A program made the translations under genes and the position numbers. Shown piece after piece: positions 53,574 to 64,000 of a DNA stretch of 64,000 nucleotides. Numbering within the stretch: position 1 is the first letter of the stretch; the number at the start of each line of letters is the position of its first letter. The notes beneath the pieces are model-generated. The model was given only the letters and a program-made list of their open reading frames with translations, searched no databases and had not been told where the DNA came from. This stretch comes from Exophiala sp. HKRS030 (lineage: Eukaryota; Ascomycota; Eurotiomycetes; Chaetothyriales; Herpotrichiellaceae), in contig JAHWDD010000003.1 of assembly GCA_023897205.1 (NCBI GenBank), positions 6,451,665-6,515,664 of the forward strand, read 5' to 3'.

Positions 53574-55806
53574 ATGTCGATCCAACTAGCCAAGCCCCAG
53601 GCCTCGAATTCGGGGTCAGGCGGTTCGAGAAATCGATCATTTGATGGATGCGCCACTGTATGCACCCACCCCGTTTCAAGGCCTGCTGGGGCAGCTTCAC
53701 TGATTCTTTGGGGCATAGTGTCGCAGTCGACATGTCAAGTGCGATGAACGTCGTCCTGCCTGTTCCATGTGCGAGTATTTCGGCTTAGATTGTGCTGGGT
53801 ATGAGAAGGGCGTCTTTTTCGATGGTGAACCTGCCACCGATGCGACGGGCGAAGGAATCGCTCGCTTTCGCCGGCCTTTGCTGACTGAGGATGAACGCAA
53901 GCGTATGAGTGCGTGGCTTGTGTCAAGCGTGCCTCACCAATCGGTTTTGTGTGTCCTTTCTCAGATTGACGACGAGTGTGAGGAGTCGGCCGCTGAGCAA
54001 CAGGTTCAAATCCAGTGCGGTCCGTTTGGCGCCTTCAAATTGACTCTGCTTCCGTGGATTCATTCTGACGAGAAAGCTACGACCGAAGAACTCCTCGATC
54101 TGAGTTCTCCGACGGAAGAGTTGGTGCGGCTCAATGACGAGCGTCTCGTATCGACTGAGGCATCCCTGTCGCCGTGGACCCAAGATCTGGTCCAGGCCAT
54201 TTTCAGTCAATCCGAGCAGATCTCGGTCCCAGCGTCTCCGGACTTTTGGAATACGACCTTGGACTCAAGCTGCATCCCGGAGATCTTCGACGAGCAGGTC
54301 CTCATGTCGGGAACTCAGGAGGTGTTCAGCACCCCATTGTCATCGACGACCTACCACTTTTCAACTTTCATGCCAGGGGCTGCGGCTCAGCTCAATCAGT
54401 CGATGATCATCCCTTCCGTTTCGTCCGTCATCAGCCCCAATGACAGCATTCCACAGGACGTGGTGACCCTGCTTAAACACTACACCACCACCGTCATCAC
54501 TTTGCTCACGCCGCTCCGCCACACCAAAACACCCTGGCACATTCTCTTCATTCCTCACATCCGATATTGCCTGGCGGCTCTGACCCTCGGCGAGCAGTTG
54601 GACCACGCCAGCCTGACCGCCTTCTATGGAACCTTGGCCATCAGCGCCTTCAGCCTAGGTGGGGTCTCTCAGTCTCAGTCCTGGCGCGACAAGGGCAAGA
54701 CTTTTCAACAAAGCGCGCGAGAGCACGCCCGCCTGATGCTGGGAACGGCATATTCCGTTCCCAAACCCGCCAAATACAAGTCTATCTTGATGGCGCTTCT
54801 CGCAATGGTCCAGCTGTCCATGTTCGTCGGCACTCGCGATCAAACCGACTGCTACCTGTTGGAGGCGGAAAAATTTATCCGGCTCAAAGGCCTCAACCGC
54901 AAAAAATCCCGCAAGGTTCGACTGCTTCATCATTGTTACGTCTTTGAGCGACTATTTCACGAAAGCATCTTCATCTGTGGAGCTAACTCCACACAACGTC
55001 GACATGTGCGCAAAGCCATCGAGTCCAGTGGGCTGGCGGTCCACAGCCGAGACAGTCTCTCCTTCCGGCTCCCAACGTGGACGAACTTGGACGAGGAGTG
55101 GTCCACATTGAAAAGCCAGGAAGCCGGCGAAAATGACCTGCATCTGGAACGGCCTGGGGAGTTCCCGCCGACCCTCTACCCCGAAATATTCGCCTTTCCG
55201 GAGCCGTGGCTCCTGTTGCTGTCACTCACTATTCGTCTGGGCAAGGAGAAAGATTATGCTGAGGCTGAGGGCGTGACGGATGCGCTCAGCTTAAAGGTCT
55301 TTGCCAGTCGCGCTAAAGCTGTGGAACGACGCATCCATCATCTACAAGTCCAGCGGTTCACCGACACGGCGTATCCTTCCAGCAGCTTACAGTCACCACG
55401 GGATCGGGACGTGCTGAACAATATGCTCGATGCCGTCCAGCAAGCGTTGATCATTTACTTCCACCGACGCATCCACGATCTAGACGCCTCGTTGTTGCAA
55501 CAGAAGGTGGTCGGCGTGCGGGATTGTCTGCTGCGCTGCGAATTTGCGGATCCCACCGTGGTACACGGCTCCGCAGGGTTTCTCTGGCCGGCCTTCATCG
55601 CAGCATGTGAGGCCGAGGACCCCGAGGTGCAAGTCTCCTTCTCTCATTGGTTCAAGACCTCGGCGCAGCGAAGTGGTCTGTCTTGCTTTACCAAAACTCT
55701 CCAAAGTATTGAGCAGATTTGGCAGGAGAAGCAGACTTCGAGCGGATCGAGCATCACTTGGCTGGATATTATGAAGGGAAATATTTTGACAGACTACCAC
55801 CTTTGA
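53574..55806 (+). CDS. Zn2Cys6 transcription factor (TF 2)
   Basis: Probable regulator of neighbouring metabolic genes. Exons 53574-53657 and 53719-55806 give 723 residues. The 61-nt intron (GTATGC...TAG) cuts the zinc cluster after its first cysteine: exon 1 ends SFDGCAT and exon 2 begins CRSRHVKCDERRPACSMC, giving C-x2-C-x6-C-x6-C-x2-C-x6-C at about residues 26-49. An AG six bases further into the exon would shift the frame. The large C-terminal part has the helical pattern of fungal-specific regulators (for example YKSILMALLAMVQLSMF and WLLLLSLTIRLGKEKDYAEA). Read without splicing, the gene would appear to lack half of its DNA-binding domain. Confidence 0.86.
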
Positions 55807-56031
55807 AAGATGGCGGTGGACAGACCTGTTTTGACTCTATTGCGTAGAAATGGTGGATGAAATGTATGATTGTATGATTGTATATATAAATATGCCAGAA
55901 GGCCCAAGTCAATTTCGAGTGACAGACACGCACATTGAAAAAGTCCCGAAACGTGTGGACGAGATGTCGCAGAGTGTTACCATGGCCATGACCCTCCGCT
56001 TGCCATGAACCTTGGCTGATTGCTCTATCGC

Positions 56032-56844
56032 TTATCGCTCAGTATACCCGCCGTCCACGAAAAGCGTCGTTCCTGTGACAAAGGAGCTTCGTCCCCCCGA
56101 CAGGTAGACCACCCCGTCCGCAATCTCTTCGGGTTTTCCCATGCGTTGCATAGGAACCGCAGTATCAACCCTCTCCATCATGGCCTGCAAGACCAGCGGC
56201 GATTTCGTCGTCATGGGCGTCTCCGTATACCCGGGGCAAATGGCATTGATTCTCAAGCCGTCTTTGGCATAATCTTCAGATGCCGTCCGAGTGAGGCCGA
56301 TGACGCCGTGTTTGGTCGCCGTGTATGCCGTGGACATGGGAATTCCCACGACGCCCTGGATCGACCCGAAGTTGACAATCGATCCCCGCTGCAGTGGACG
56401 ACCGTCGATGTTGGAGAGAATCGGGTCCTGCTTCAACATGATCCTCGCGCTCGCCCGGAGGACGAAGAAAGTCCCCGTCAAATTGATGTCCACAATCCTC
56501 TGCCAGTCACTCGTTTCCGCGAATGCCGCGCCTCCCTGGTGTTTCATGGCGATCCCCGCCGCGTTGATCACATAGTCGAGACGGCCGAACTTGGTGGCGA
56601 TGTCGGCCACGGTTTGGTTCACTTGATTCTCATCCGTGACGTCCACCACGTACACGTCGACTCGACATCGCCGAGTTTGGTCTGGCTCGGCATTTTCAAC
56701 CTCCTTCTGCACGGCCACCAGTGCATCGTGATTCACGTCCAACAAGGCGATTCCCGCCGCACCGTCCTTTGCGAACGTCTTGGCACATGCTCTGCCAATG
56801 CCCGACGCGGCACCAGTGATCAAGGCGAAGCCTGGCACATCCAT
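56032..56844 (-). CDS. Short-chain dehydrogenase/reductase (SDR 2)
   Basis: A single-exon classical SDR of 270 residues. The cofactor loop is TGAASGIG (10-17). The family NNAG motif reads NAAG within RLDYVINAAG. A serine lies in SIVNFGSIQG, and the catalytic YTATK gives Tyr and Lys. The C-terminal block SSFVTGTTLFVDGGY is typical of 3-oxoacyl-reductase-like SDRs. LLDVNHD after the second strand places Asp there, favouring NAD(H). It would interconvert an alcohol and a ketone; the substrate is unknown. Start context CAAGATGG. It shares a 1.46-kb upstream region with BVMO 2. Confidence 0.92.
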   Translation of the reverse strand: MDVPGFALITGAASGIGRACAKTFAKDGAAGIALLDVNHDALVAVQKEVENAEPDQTRRCRVDVYVVDVTDENQVNQTVADIATKFGRLDYVINAAGIAMKHQGGAAFAETSDWQRIVDINLTGTFFVLRASARIMLKQDPILSNIDGRPLQRGSIVNFGSIQGVVGIPMSTAYTATKHGVIGLTRTASEDYAKDGLRINAICPGYTETPMTTKSPLVLQAMMERVDTAVPMQRMGKPEEIADGVVYLSGGRSSFVTGTTLFVDGGYTER

Positions 56845-57384
56845 CTTGAGTCAAACTGGCAGGAAAAGCCTGAGGCGTTGATTTGAAGAGAATTGACTCG
56901 GGAGATTTCCCAGCATGATTCTGTGTTGAGTTACTTGTACTCCGTAGTTCGAGTCGGTGGAGGAGTGCCCGCCGAAACCTCATTGGCCCGGGGAAACTTG
57001 CCTAATACCTTACAAGTCCCGCAACTCAGTATCGCAGAGCTCTGGCATGCTCGTGATAGCCAGTGGTAGAGCATAAAATGACCCAAGACCTCATGGGCCT
57101 CCTCTCGATGCGTTACATTGAACACCGATCCACACTTGTTGGAGCAGGGCTGCACTCTTGTTGCTGCCCGAGGCATCTACCCATCAAGCCAAGTGGTGGC
57201 TCAACGCGGCGAAGGCGGCATCACCCTGTTACCCGATTGGGGGTGAGGCGCGACGCAAATGTCCCATCTGTTGGCCCATCGCCCCAAGCTGAGAAAACCC
57301 CACGATTGTTTCTTAGTTTTCTGGCGCGGCACTTCAAGAGGTCGTTCACGCGGCCCATGAATGCTCATGATTTTAGTCAGGCTA

Positions 57385-57487
57385 TGGGAGATCGAGAATG
57401 GAACTAGAGCAATACTCGAATACTGTGTTTCCCGTAACAAGAGTAGGGTCTGCAATTTTGTTCAGACTTTGAGGGTGAGTCGCAAGC
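57385..57487. repeat. Dispersed repeat, copy 2
   Basis: Partner of 37972-38073, about 80% identical by eye with a few short gaps. It is followed at 57504-57555 by a weaker match to 37563-37610. No terminal inverted repeats or target-site duplication were recognised. Confidence 0.65.
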
Positions 57488-57580
57488 AGGTTGCCTGAAA
57501 TGCTACACCGTGATTATTGTTCTCAGCCTTGTCCCGCTGGAACATTAGAACAGAGTGATGCCGCCCTTACTCATTTTTAT

Positions 57581-57610
57581 CTTATCAGAGATAAGGTAAA
57601 TTCAGATAAG
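57581..57610. promoter_or_regulatory. Cluster of three GATA-factor sites
   Basis: CTTATC at 57581-57586 and GATAAG at 57590-57595 form a perfect inverted pair with a 3-bp centre. A second AGATAAG follows, ending at 57610. Closely spaced paired HGATAR sites are typical of functional nitrogen (AreA-type) or iron (SreA-type) control in fungi. They lie about 700 bp from both SDR 2 and BVMO 2. Confidence 0.5.
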
Positions 57611-58305
57611 ATGTCACAGTCACTAAGGCTTTAATGGCGCGACACACTAATCGAGATACTTAGGCTCGATTTGTGAGGGCAATAAATGCCTGCGGATACG
57701 CACCAATAATAACCATGTTGAGATGTAGATTGGCCTGCACTGTACGCTGTACTTTTCTGGGGAAAGCTGAGGACACCGCTTCGGACAGACGGTCTTCTCA
57801 GCCTCAGTCTTCAATTGGTGCTATTTTGATCAACGCAGACACCGAAGAAACCAAGGGTCTCTTTCGGAGATTCCAAAGATGCCACATCTCCGTTGAAATG
57901 CCTGACCTCGGATCCGGTTTGTCAGTTGCTTTCAGCTCGCTTTGGCCCTAACTTGGTTCATCGGCGCTCTCGGAGAAGTCCAGTGCAAGCGAACAAGAAG
58001 GAACTTGTAAGAGAATGCAGGTCGGCACGCCAACAATAGAGCTCTGTGATGGCGCCTTCGGAATTAATGGCTAGTCGAGGCTGTCATTACCTCGGACGGT
58101 CAGACTGCAGCACCTTGCCCACACACAGGTCCAGAATAAGATAGGTGGGTCCGTACAAACCGAGGAACGGAGAAAGATGAAGTGATGGATTGTTCAAGAC
58201 ACGCTGGAAAGAGCTGTAGATGTGCATCGATTGTCAAAGTCTTATTCCAAAAAACAAAGAAAATTATCTGAGTAGGAACGAATACCGTCAGACTCTCCCA
58301 GCACG

Positions 58306-60607
58306 ATGATTGCTGCCAACGAATCGCAGACTGACTGGTCGACACCCAGCCAAAAGTCCATCGATGATGACCGCCCCATCAAAGTGATTTGCATAGGAGC
58401 GGGTATCTCTGGCATGCTTACTGCCATCCGATTTCCTCAGAAGATCAAGAATCTAGAGCTTGTGATCTACGACAAATCGGACGACATTGGTGGGACGTGG
58501 CATGAGAATCGGTATGGTCACCCACCCATAGTGCTATACAAGTTTCCCACGCCATGGACGCTAATACATGTGTTTCCAGCTACCCTGGTGTGGCCTGTGA
58601 TATTCCTGCCCATAGTTACCAATTCACATTTGCGAACAACCTCAACTGGAGTTCTTTCTACGCTGCAGGCCCAGAAATTCATCGCTACCTGAAAAATGTA
58701 GCTCGGCGATACGATGTTGAGCGCTATGTCAAATTGCGGCATCTTTTTCTTGGGGCCCAGTGGCAGGCGTCGGACGGGAAATGGGAGGTCGAGATTGAAG
58801 ATCTCGAGAAGGGAAGAGTACGCAAACCACTTTCTTCTGCCAAAATAAGAATCAACGATACAAATAGCCCCACAGGTGCTGACAGGGGCTTTAGAAATTC
58901 ACTGATCGGGCAGACATATTCATCAAAGCTACCGGAATCCTGAATAGGTGGGAGTGGCCAGACATTCCAGGCCTTCGCAATTTCAAAGGAACTCTACTAC
59001 ACTCAGCGGACCGAAAGAGCTGGGAAACTCCGCTGGATCCCAAAGGGAAAAGAATAGCTGTCATCGGAGGGGGCTCATCAGGAATTCAGATTGTGCCTCA
59101 GCTCCAGCCTACCGCGGCTCGAATCGACCATTACATGAAGGGTAAGACGTGGGTGTCGCCTGTTGGCTATGGATCCGACAAATCCAACCGAGGAGTGACA
59201 GATAACTGTAAGTCTCCTTCTGTCCAGGAGATCCGGTGGCACAAGGTGACCAGGTGAGATTGACTTGCGTCCAGACAAATATTCGGCCGATGAGCTCAGG
59301 ATGTACCGTGAGAAGCCCGAAGAGTATCTCAGATACCGTCGGGAAATTGAACGAATCATGAACGCCAAACCCGAAATCTTGTTCAAGGGCACCGAAGAGC
59401 AAAAGGCCTTCTTTGTGCTTAATGATGAGTCGATGAAGCAAAAACTCTCCAAGAAGCCACATATCTATGAGAGCATGCGGCCGGACTTTTCGCCTTTCTG
59501 CCGCCGGCTAACTCCTGGTCCTGGCTTCTTGGAAGCACTAGTCGAGGACAACGTGGATTTCATAGGTTGTGGCATCGACGCCGTCGTGGAGAATGGTATC
59601 AAGGCGAATGATGGAAGGGTGCGCGAAGTGGATGTCATCATCTGTGCCACGGGCTACGACACGTATGTTCTTTATGCCCTTGGCTTCCTGCGTCGGATCA
59701 GGTGTTATTTGCGCTAGCTGATTGACGGTGAGCAGATCCATGGAAAACGAACCACCCATAGTCGGACTCGACGGGACGACCCTCGCCGATATGTGGGATC
59801 CAGACCCAAGAGCCTATCTTTCGATTTGTGTGCCGAAAATGCCAAACTTCTTCATCTACTTTGGCCCCAATGGTGGCGCCGGATCCGGGTCGGCAATCTT
59901 CTTCCTCGAATCCGTGACACTCTACCTCGTTAAGCTTGTGAAGAAGATCCAGCGAGAATACCTAAAGTCCATGGTCGTTACGTATGTAGAAATACCTCCC
60001 ATCACCTTTTTCCTTGACATGCACCATCTGTTGGACCTCAAGCATGAATTCAAAGTCGCGAGCATATATGACTGACCTTGTGTGAATTGAGCAGTGAGAA
60101 GGCCACCGGAGACTTTGTCAGACACGTCAACGAATACTTTTCCAAAACAGTCTTCACCGAAACCGTACGTTCCAGAAACCTCTGTTTCCTTGTTGTTCCA
60201 TTCCTCCCTCTCTCCTCCTCCTCCCACTCTCGGTGCCCCCTCCAGCTAACAAAAAACAGTGCAAATCCTGGTTCAAACGCAACAAGGAGAATGGACGTGT
60301 TACCGCGCTGTGGCCGGGTGCCTCTATACATACCCAGAAGGCTCTGGAAAACCCCCGCTTCGAAGATTTTGAATACGAATATCTCGAAGTCTTGGGCTCC
60401 AACACCATGGCGTGGCTGGGCAACGGAACAACCGTGGCCCAGGTCAGTGGGCAGGATACTACCGCTTACCTAGTTGACAATGACACACCACCGCCCATTG
60501 TGGAGGGGATCCATGAATGGGACGATGATGGCCAGGGGTGCTTGCCCCATGACCTTGCGACACATCTTGAAGTCGATGCTCCGGAAGCTGTGGTCGGAGG
60601 AGTGTAG
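58306..60607 (+). CDS. Flavin monooxygenase of Baeyer-Villiger type (BVMO 2)
   Basis: Seven exons (58306-58511, 58580-58817, 58895-59207, 59275-59662, 59736-59981, 60095-60164, 60260-60607) join to 602 residues; all introns are GT-AG, 67-113 nt. The FAD loop is GAGISG (31-36), followed by DDIGGTWHENRYPGVACDIP, the pattern of secondary-metabolism BVMO-like enzymes. The NADPH loop is GGGSSG (206-211). The fingerprint starts FKGTLLHSAD (178-187) but residue 188 is Arg, where Trp or Pro is usual. The ATGYDT block is ICATGYDTS across intron 4. The C-terminus contains GRVTALWPGAS, conserved in this subfamily. Divergent from SDR 2. Confidence 0.88.
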
Positions 60608-61226
60608 GATATTCCGCCGGACTATTGACGTGATGCGGAGAGTGAAACTGGCAAAAAACCAGATGGAACCTCTTAAAGTAGGGAATAATACACAGTTTTA
60701 TGGGTGAAAAACCTCACCGATTTTATACCTACCGTAATCTTTGACCGCGATGAATTGGTCTTGACTTTGTGAAATCCTTCACGTCAACCGAAAAAACTGC
60801 TCATTCCTCGACCAAATGGCCTTTGGTCTTTGTTAAATTTACTGAAACTGATTTCGTATGTCGCATTTGAAACAAATCTGCAGACCATGACTGCCTCCCA
60901 CTAACTGTCTCTGGGCCAATCTATTGCTCCAGAATTGATCTAACGGCCACAGTGCTTTCCCAGCGGCCCAGCAGATATCGCATTGCAACCAAAAAGACGA
61001 TGAGCCAGCAAAGTCACAGTCCAAGCTCCGCTTCGTACGATTACTGCTATCGAGGAAACAATGACAAGGTAAAACTAACATTTATCTATACATTTGACTC
61101 GTTCTCGTTCTGGTTTACATAGGGCTGGACAAAGTGGTTGCAATCTGTGGTCGACGCCAAATATTCCATCTCGAAAGGGTGACATCTTCGGCAGCCCAGC
61201 ATTTCTAGGAAGGGTGAACAGCAGGC
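60608..61226. other. Convergent intergenic spacer
   Basis: About 620 bp between the 3' ends of BVMO 2 (plus) and the sugar transporter (minus). No gene is supported. Confidence 0.45.
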
Positions 61227-62873
61227 TCAAGACGAATACTCATACTGTGCATGTGAGGGGTCGGCATGATCTCCTTTCTCATCTCTTTGACCTGTCAGGA
61301 CCGCTTCCCCGTCCTCTTTGTCGTCCTTGTGGCGGCGCAGCTTCTCCTCCAGCTCAGCACGATGTTCTGGTTTGGCGTAGAGGTAGTCAATTTCTTCCAA
61401 AGTAAGGCCCTTTGTTTCCTTGACGAAGAAGTAGATGAAAAACACCTGCAAGACGTTGCCGATGCAGAAGAGAAGGTAGAATTTCCATCCGGCATGCGTG
61501 ATGCCAATTGGGCCAACCTGTGTGAGGGAAACAGCGAATTGTTAGCCCAATCATATCCCACGCATTGATGCTCGCTGGGTTGGACCAGCAAACAGTGTGC
61601 GGCTTACCTTGACCACCACAAACGTCATGAGCCACTCCATACCCACAGACAGCGCCGAGCCTGCGTGGCGCAGATGAAGCGGAGTCACTTCAGCAGCGTA
61701 CAGGAAAGGCAGACCGCACCATGAACAACCGTAGCAGAACTCGAATAAGAAGATAAAGACGACCGACGCCGTCAAGGAGGAGTTGTTGTACACTCCGAGC
61801 CCGATGGTGTAGCAGATCATGCAGATTGAGCAACCCACGGCTCCCCAGAGCAAGACAGGCCGCCGACCCAGGACCTCGACTGACCAGATGGCGGTCAGCG
61901 TGCCACCCCAGAAGACGAGGGACAAGCCTCCCGAGGTGATGCCTGCCTGATTCTGAGTCATGCCGAGATTGTTGATGAAGAGGTACGAGGCGTAGTACGC
62001 GATGAGGCAGATGCCCCCAAGCTGTTGGAAGAACTGGATCAGAATGCAAATCCAGATCCGCCATGTTGCGTTGACAGGCGACCGATCGAAGAAGACGTCT
62101 GTGATCCTGAATTTGACCTCATGTTCCACCTCCAGAGCCTGCATGACCTCGCGACGATGCTGCAGAACGGTGGGGTGGTCGATGGCCACGTTGAAGATGC
62201 GAGCAATGACCGAGTCTGCCTCCTCGAGGTGGCCTTTGCTGTACAGGTATCGTGGCGATTCCGGCAGCAACAGAATGGTTCCGAGTGTGAGGACACAGAA
62301 GACCATCTGAAAATAGAGTGGAAGGCGCCAAACGATCGGCCCCGTCATGTTCTTGACAGTCCCATAGTCGAACCAGTAAGCAATGACCAGCCCGAGAATG
62401 ACGATCGATATCTGGACCGACACGAGGGCGCCGCGGCGAGAGGCGTGGGCACATTCCGACACCCAAACCGGGATGATGGAAGAGTTGATCCCCGTGCCAA
62501 ATCCACCCACGACGCGACCGGCAATCATCATCGCGACCGACGTCGCTCCGCCTTGAAGTCCAGCACCGAGAATCAGAAGACAGCATCCGATCATCACCAG
62601 GACGCGGCGGCCGACCTTCATGCCGAAGATCGCGGTCCCGATACAGCCAACCAGACAGCCGATGTCGTAGATGGCCACCACGGTCCCTTGCAGGTTGGCG
62701 TCCGCGGGCGCGATCCCAAGCCCGTTCAGCAGCTGCGGTGTCGCGATCAGACCTCCAAACACTCCCTGGTCGTAGCCAAACAGCAGAAAAGCCATGGCGG
62801 ACGAGAGCATGATGCTGACTTGGAGCCACGCCCCTTTGAGGGAGCTACAATAGCCGACATGAAAGTTTTCCAT
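61227..62873 (-). CDS. MFS sugar transporter (SP family)
   Basis: A plasma-membrane hexose- or glycoside-type importer with 12 helices. Exons 61608-62873 and 61227-61517 join to 518 residues; the 90-nt intron is GTAAGC...CAG in phase 0. Landmarks: FLLFGYDQGVFGGLI at helix 1, KVGRRVLVMIG (loop 2-3 motif), GRVVGGFGTGINSSIIPVWVSE, PESPRYLYSKG after helix 6, QLGGICLIAYYASYLF in helix 7, and ETKGLTLEEID after helix 12. The first in-frame ATG is 62873 (MENFHVGYC). Sugar specificity cannot be read from sequence. The acidic C-terminal tail of about 45 residues is cytosolic. Confidence 0.92.
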
Positions 62874-63529
62874 CCTTACAGAGGTATGAAAAGGTACTAA
62901 GAAGCCCAATGCTTCGAAGCTGTTTGACGGATTGCACCTCGAGCTTATAATTATATCGCACCACCAACTGATGCGTCTGCTCCATCAAGGGGCTCACAAT
63001 AGCCAATGGGTCCATGGGCTGGAGCATTCCTCCAGGTATATACTCAAAATTCCGGGTCAGTGTACCTGGCAGATGTTCCCAGATACCGAGGAGAAAGATC
63101 TCCGAGTTCACCAATCTCCGACCCAGGAATTCCGGGCAGCCCCAGTTTTTCTGACCCCGTCGATAGGTCTGTCAATGACTGGTGGGTCTGGGGTATCCAC
63201 AGGGAAGACGCTTCGTAGATCAAATTACCATTAGGAAGTCAAATGCTAGAACTTGTACTCTTGAAGTCTCTACGGGGAGCAAAGATCCATGTTGCCTAGG
63301 GAAATTTTGTGCGCGAGCTCCGAAGGACCAACCATGTCTTCCTAACGATTTCAATCTCCAGCACGGCAACAGATCATTAATTCGGGAAAGCAGGCGTTTC
63401 CTCAGACTTACAAGATATACATTGTTGAAAGACGTGGCTAGAATTGTTTCGCGCCTTTGAGAGACGCGCAGGCGTTCCTTATTCGATGTATATAAGCAAG
63501 GTACGGTAGAATGTGTGAAAAGGCCCCTT
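62874..63529. promoter_or_regulatory. Upstream region of the sugar transporter
   Basis: 656 bp between two minus-strand genes, holding the transporter promoter and the 3' UTR of the next gene. Frames at 62932-63234 and 63006-63460 have no family. Confidence 0.4.
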
Positions 63530-64000
63530 CTAGCTTTGGCCCTGCAAAATATTGTCCCATTCACTTGGCCAAGGTGATGTGATGCCACCAGCTGTGGTGA
63601 TTTCTTCGAGGGGCGGCTGGAGACACTGCTGAGTGTAAAGTTGAGACGATGAAAGGGACGACCAACTTCCAAACATCGTGTCACCGGCGCCGTTCAGTTG
63701 CACGTCACTCTGGTCCTGAAGCTCGAAGAGATAACCCGATGAGAGGCCTTCAATGTCTTGTGCCGGGACATTTGGTGATGGACTTTCTGCTACTACAGGC
63801 TGTGTCGAAACATTGGCTGCTCGGATCCATCCAACATTGTCGAGGCTAAATTTGGCCTCGACTATCGTCTCGCCTTGTCTTGAATCCTTTCCGTCTACAG
63901 TAGCATGGCCAGGAGACTCCAAATATGTCGAATGGACTGGGAAACAGTCAGTAAGAGAGTTGATGTTGCAGGCCTCTCGAAAGATACGACATGACATACG
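63530..64000 (-). CDS. C-terminal part of a probable transcription factor (TF 3), cut by the window edge
   Basis: The frame is open to the right edge and ends TSPWPSEWDNILQGQS at 63530. The visible 157 residues are acidic, Ser/Gln/Pro-rich and lack enzyme motifs, like the tails of Zn2Cys6 regulators, where PWPSEWD-type endings occur. The zinc cluster and middle domain would lie beyond 64000. Identification is tentative because only a low-complexity tail is seen. An in-frame ATG at 63997 is unlikely to be the start. Confidence 0.45.
   Translation of the reverse strand, partial: RMSCRIFREACNINSLTDCFPVHSTYLESPGHATVDGKDSRQGETIVEAKFSLDNVGWIRAANVSTQPVVAESPSPNVPAQDIEGLSSGYLFELQDQSDVQLNGAGDTMFGSWSSLSSSQLYTQQCLQPPLEEITTAGGITSPWPSEWDNILQGQS

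Larger units (their letters stand above)
56845..58305. promoter_or_regulatory. Divergent intergenic region, SDR 2 and BVMO 2
   Basis: Contains copy 2 of the dispersed repeat (57385-57487), a three-site GATA cluster (57581-57610), a CGGATCCG palindrome at 57909-57916 (inverted CGG triplets, 2-bp spacer), and an ACTCCGTA octamer (56939-56946). No gene is supported; frames at 57063-57407 and 57673-57951 have no family. Confidence 0.5.

Noticed and set aside
54001..54030. tRNA-like GGTTCAAATCC box
   Set aside because: It lies inside the TF 2 coding region and has no matching A box or acceptor stem.
56020..56886. 288-codon plus-strand frame opposite SDR 2
   Set aside because: Shadow of the SDR gene, which has complete catalytic motifs.
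62025..62900. 291-codon plus-strand frame opposite the sugar transporter
   Set aside because: Antisense shadow of a biased coding sequence; Asp/His-rich product with no domain.

Overview
The window looks like nuclear DNA of a filamentous ascomycete (Pezizomycotina; the gene repertoire fits Eurotiomycetes or Chaetothyriales, an inference). Evidence: short spliceosomal introns (mostly 45-115 nt) with GT donors, CTAAC/CTGAC branch sites and AG ends, gene spacing of 0.3-1.5 kb, Zn2Cys6 regulators, STRIPAK and EFR3 genes, and fungal copper-radical oxidase and siderophore-transporter families. No rRNA, tRNA, CRISPR array or intact transposon was seen. Exon joins were worked out by hand and need transcript support.

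Left part, about 1-38 kb, is mainly conserved housekeeping. It holds syntaxin-5/SED5, a tiny five-exon MGR2/ROMO1 gene, the FHA tail-anchored STRIPAK protein PRO45, an alternative NADH dehydrogenase, an NTF2-fold protein, an F-box-like protein, an amidase, EFR3, a RecA-like protein without a visible Walker A loop, a glyoxal-oxidase-like gene interrupted by an in-frame stop, a coiled-coil protein, RRG7, a carnitine acetyltransferase with two alternative starts plus a peroxisomal C-terminus, PMS1, and an F-box/WD protein. Sparse stretches lie at 6.7-8.1, 12.9-15.3 and 26.0-27.5 kb.

Right part, about 38-64 kb, is accessory metabolism. A drug-type MFS exporter and a Zn2Cys6 regulator are divergent across a promoter carrying repeated CGGGATG motifs. 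A siderophore transporter follows. Then comes a block with two Baeyer-Villiger-type flavin monooxygenases, two short-chain dehydrogenases, an amino-acid permease, a sugar transporter and two further regulators (one running off the right edge). There is no polyketide, peptide or terpene synthase in view. The block therefore reads more like a catabolic module (alcohol to ketone by SDR, ketone to ester or lactone by BVMO) with its own uptake and regulation than a biosynthetic cluster. That reading is inference and is the best candidate here for an undescribed system.
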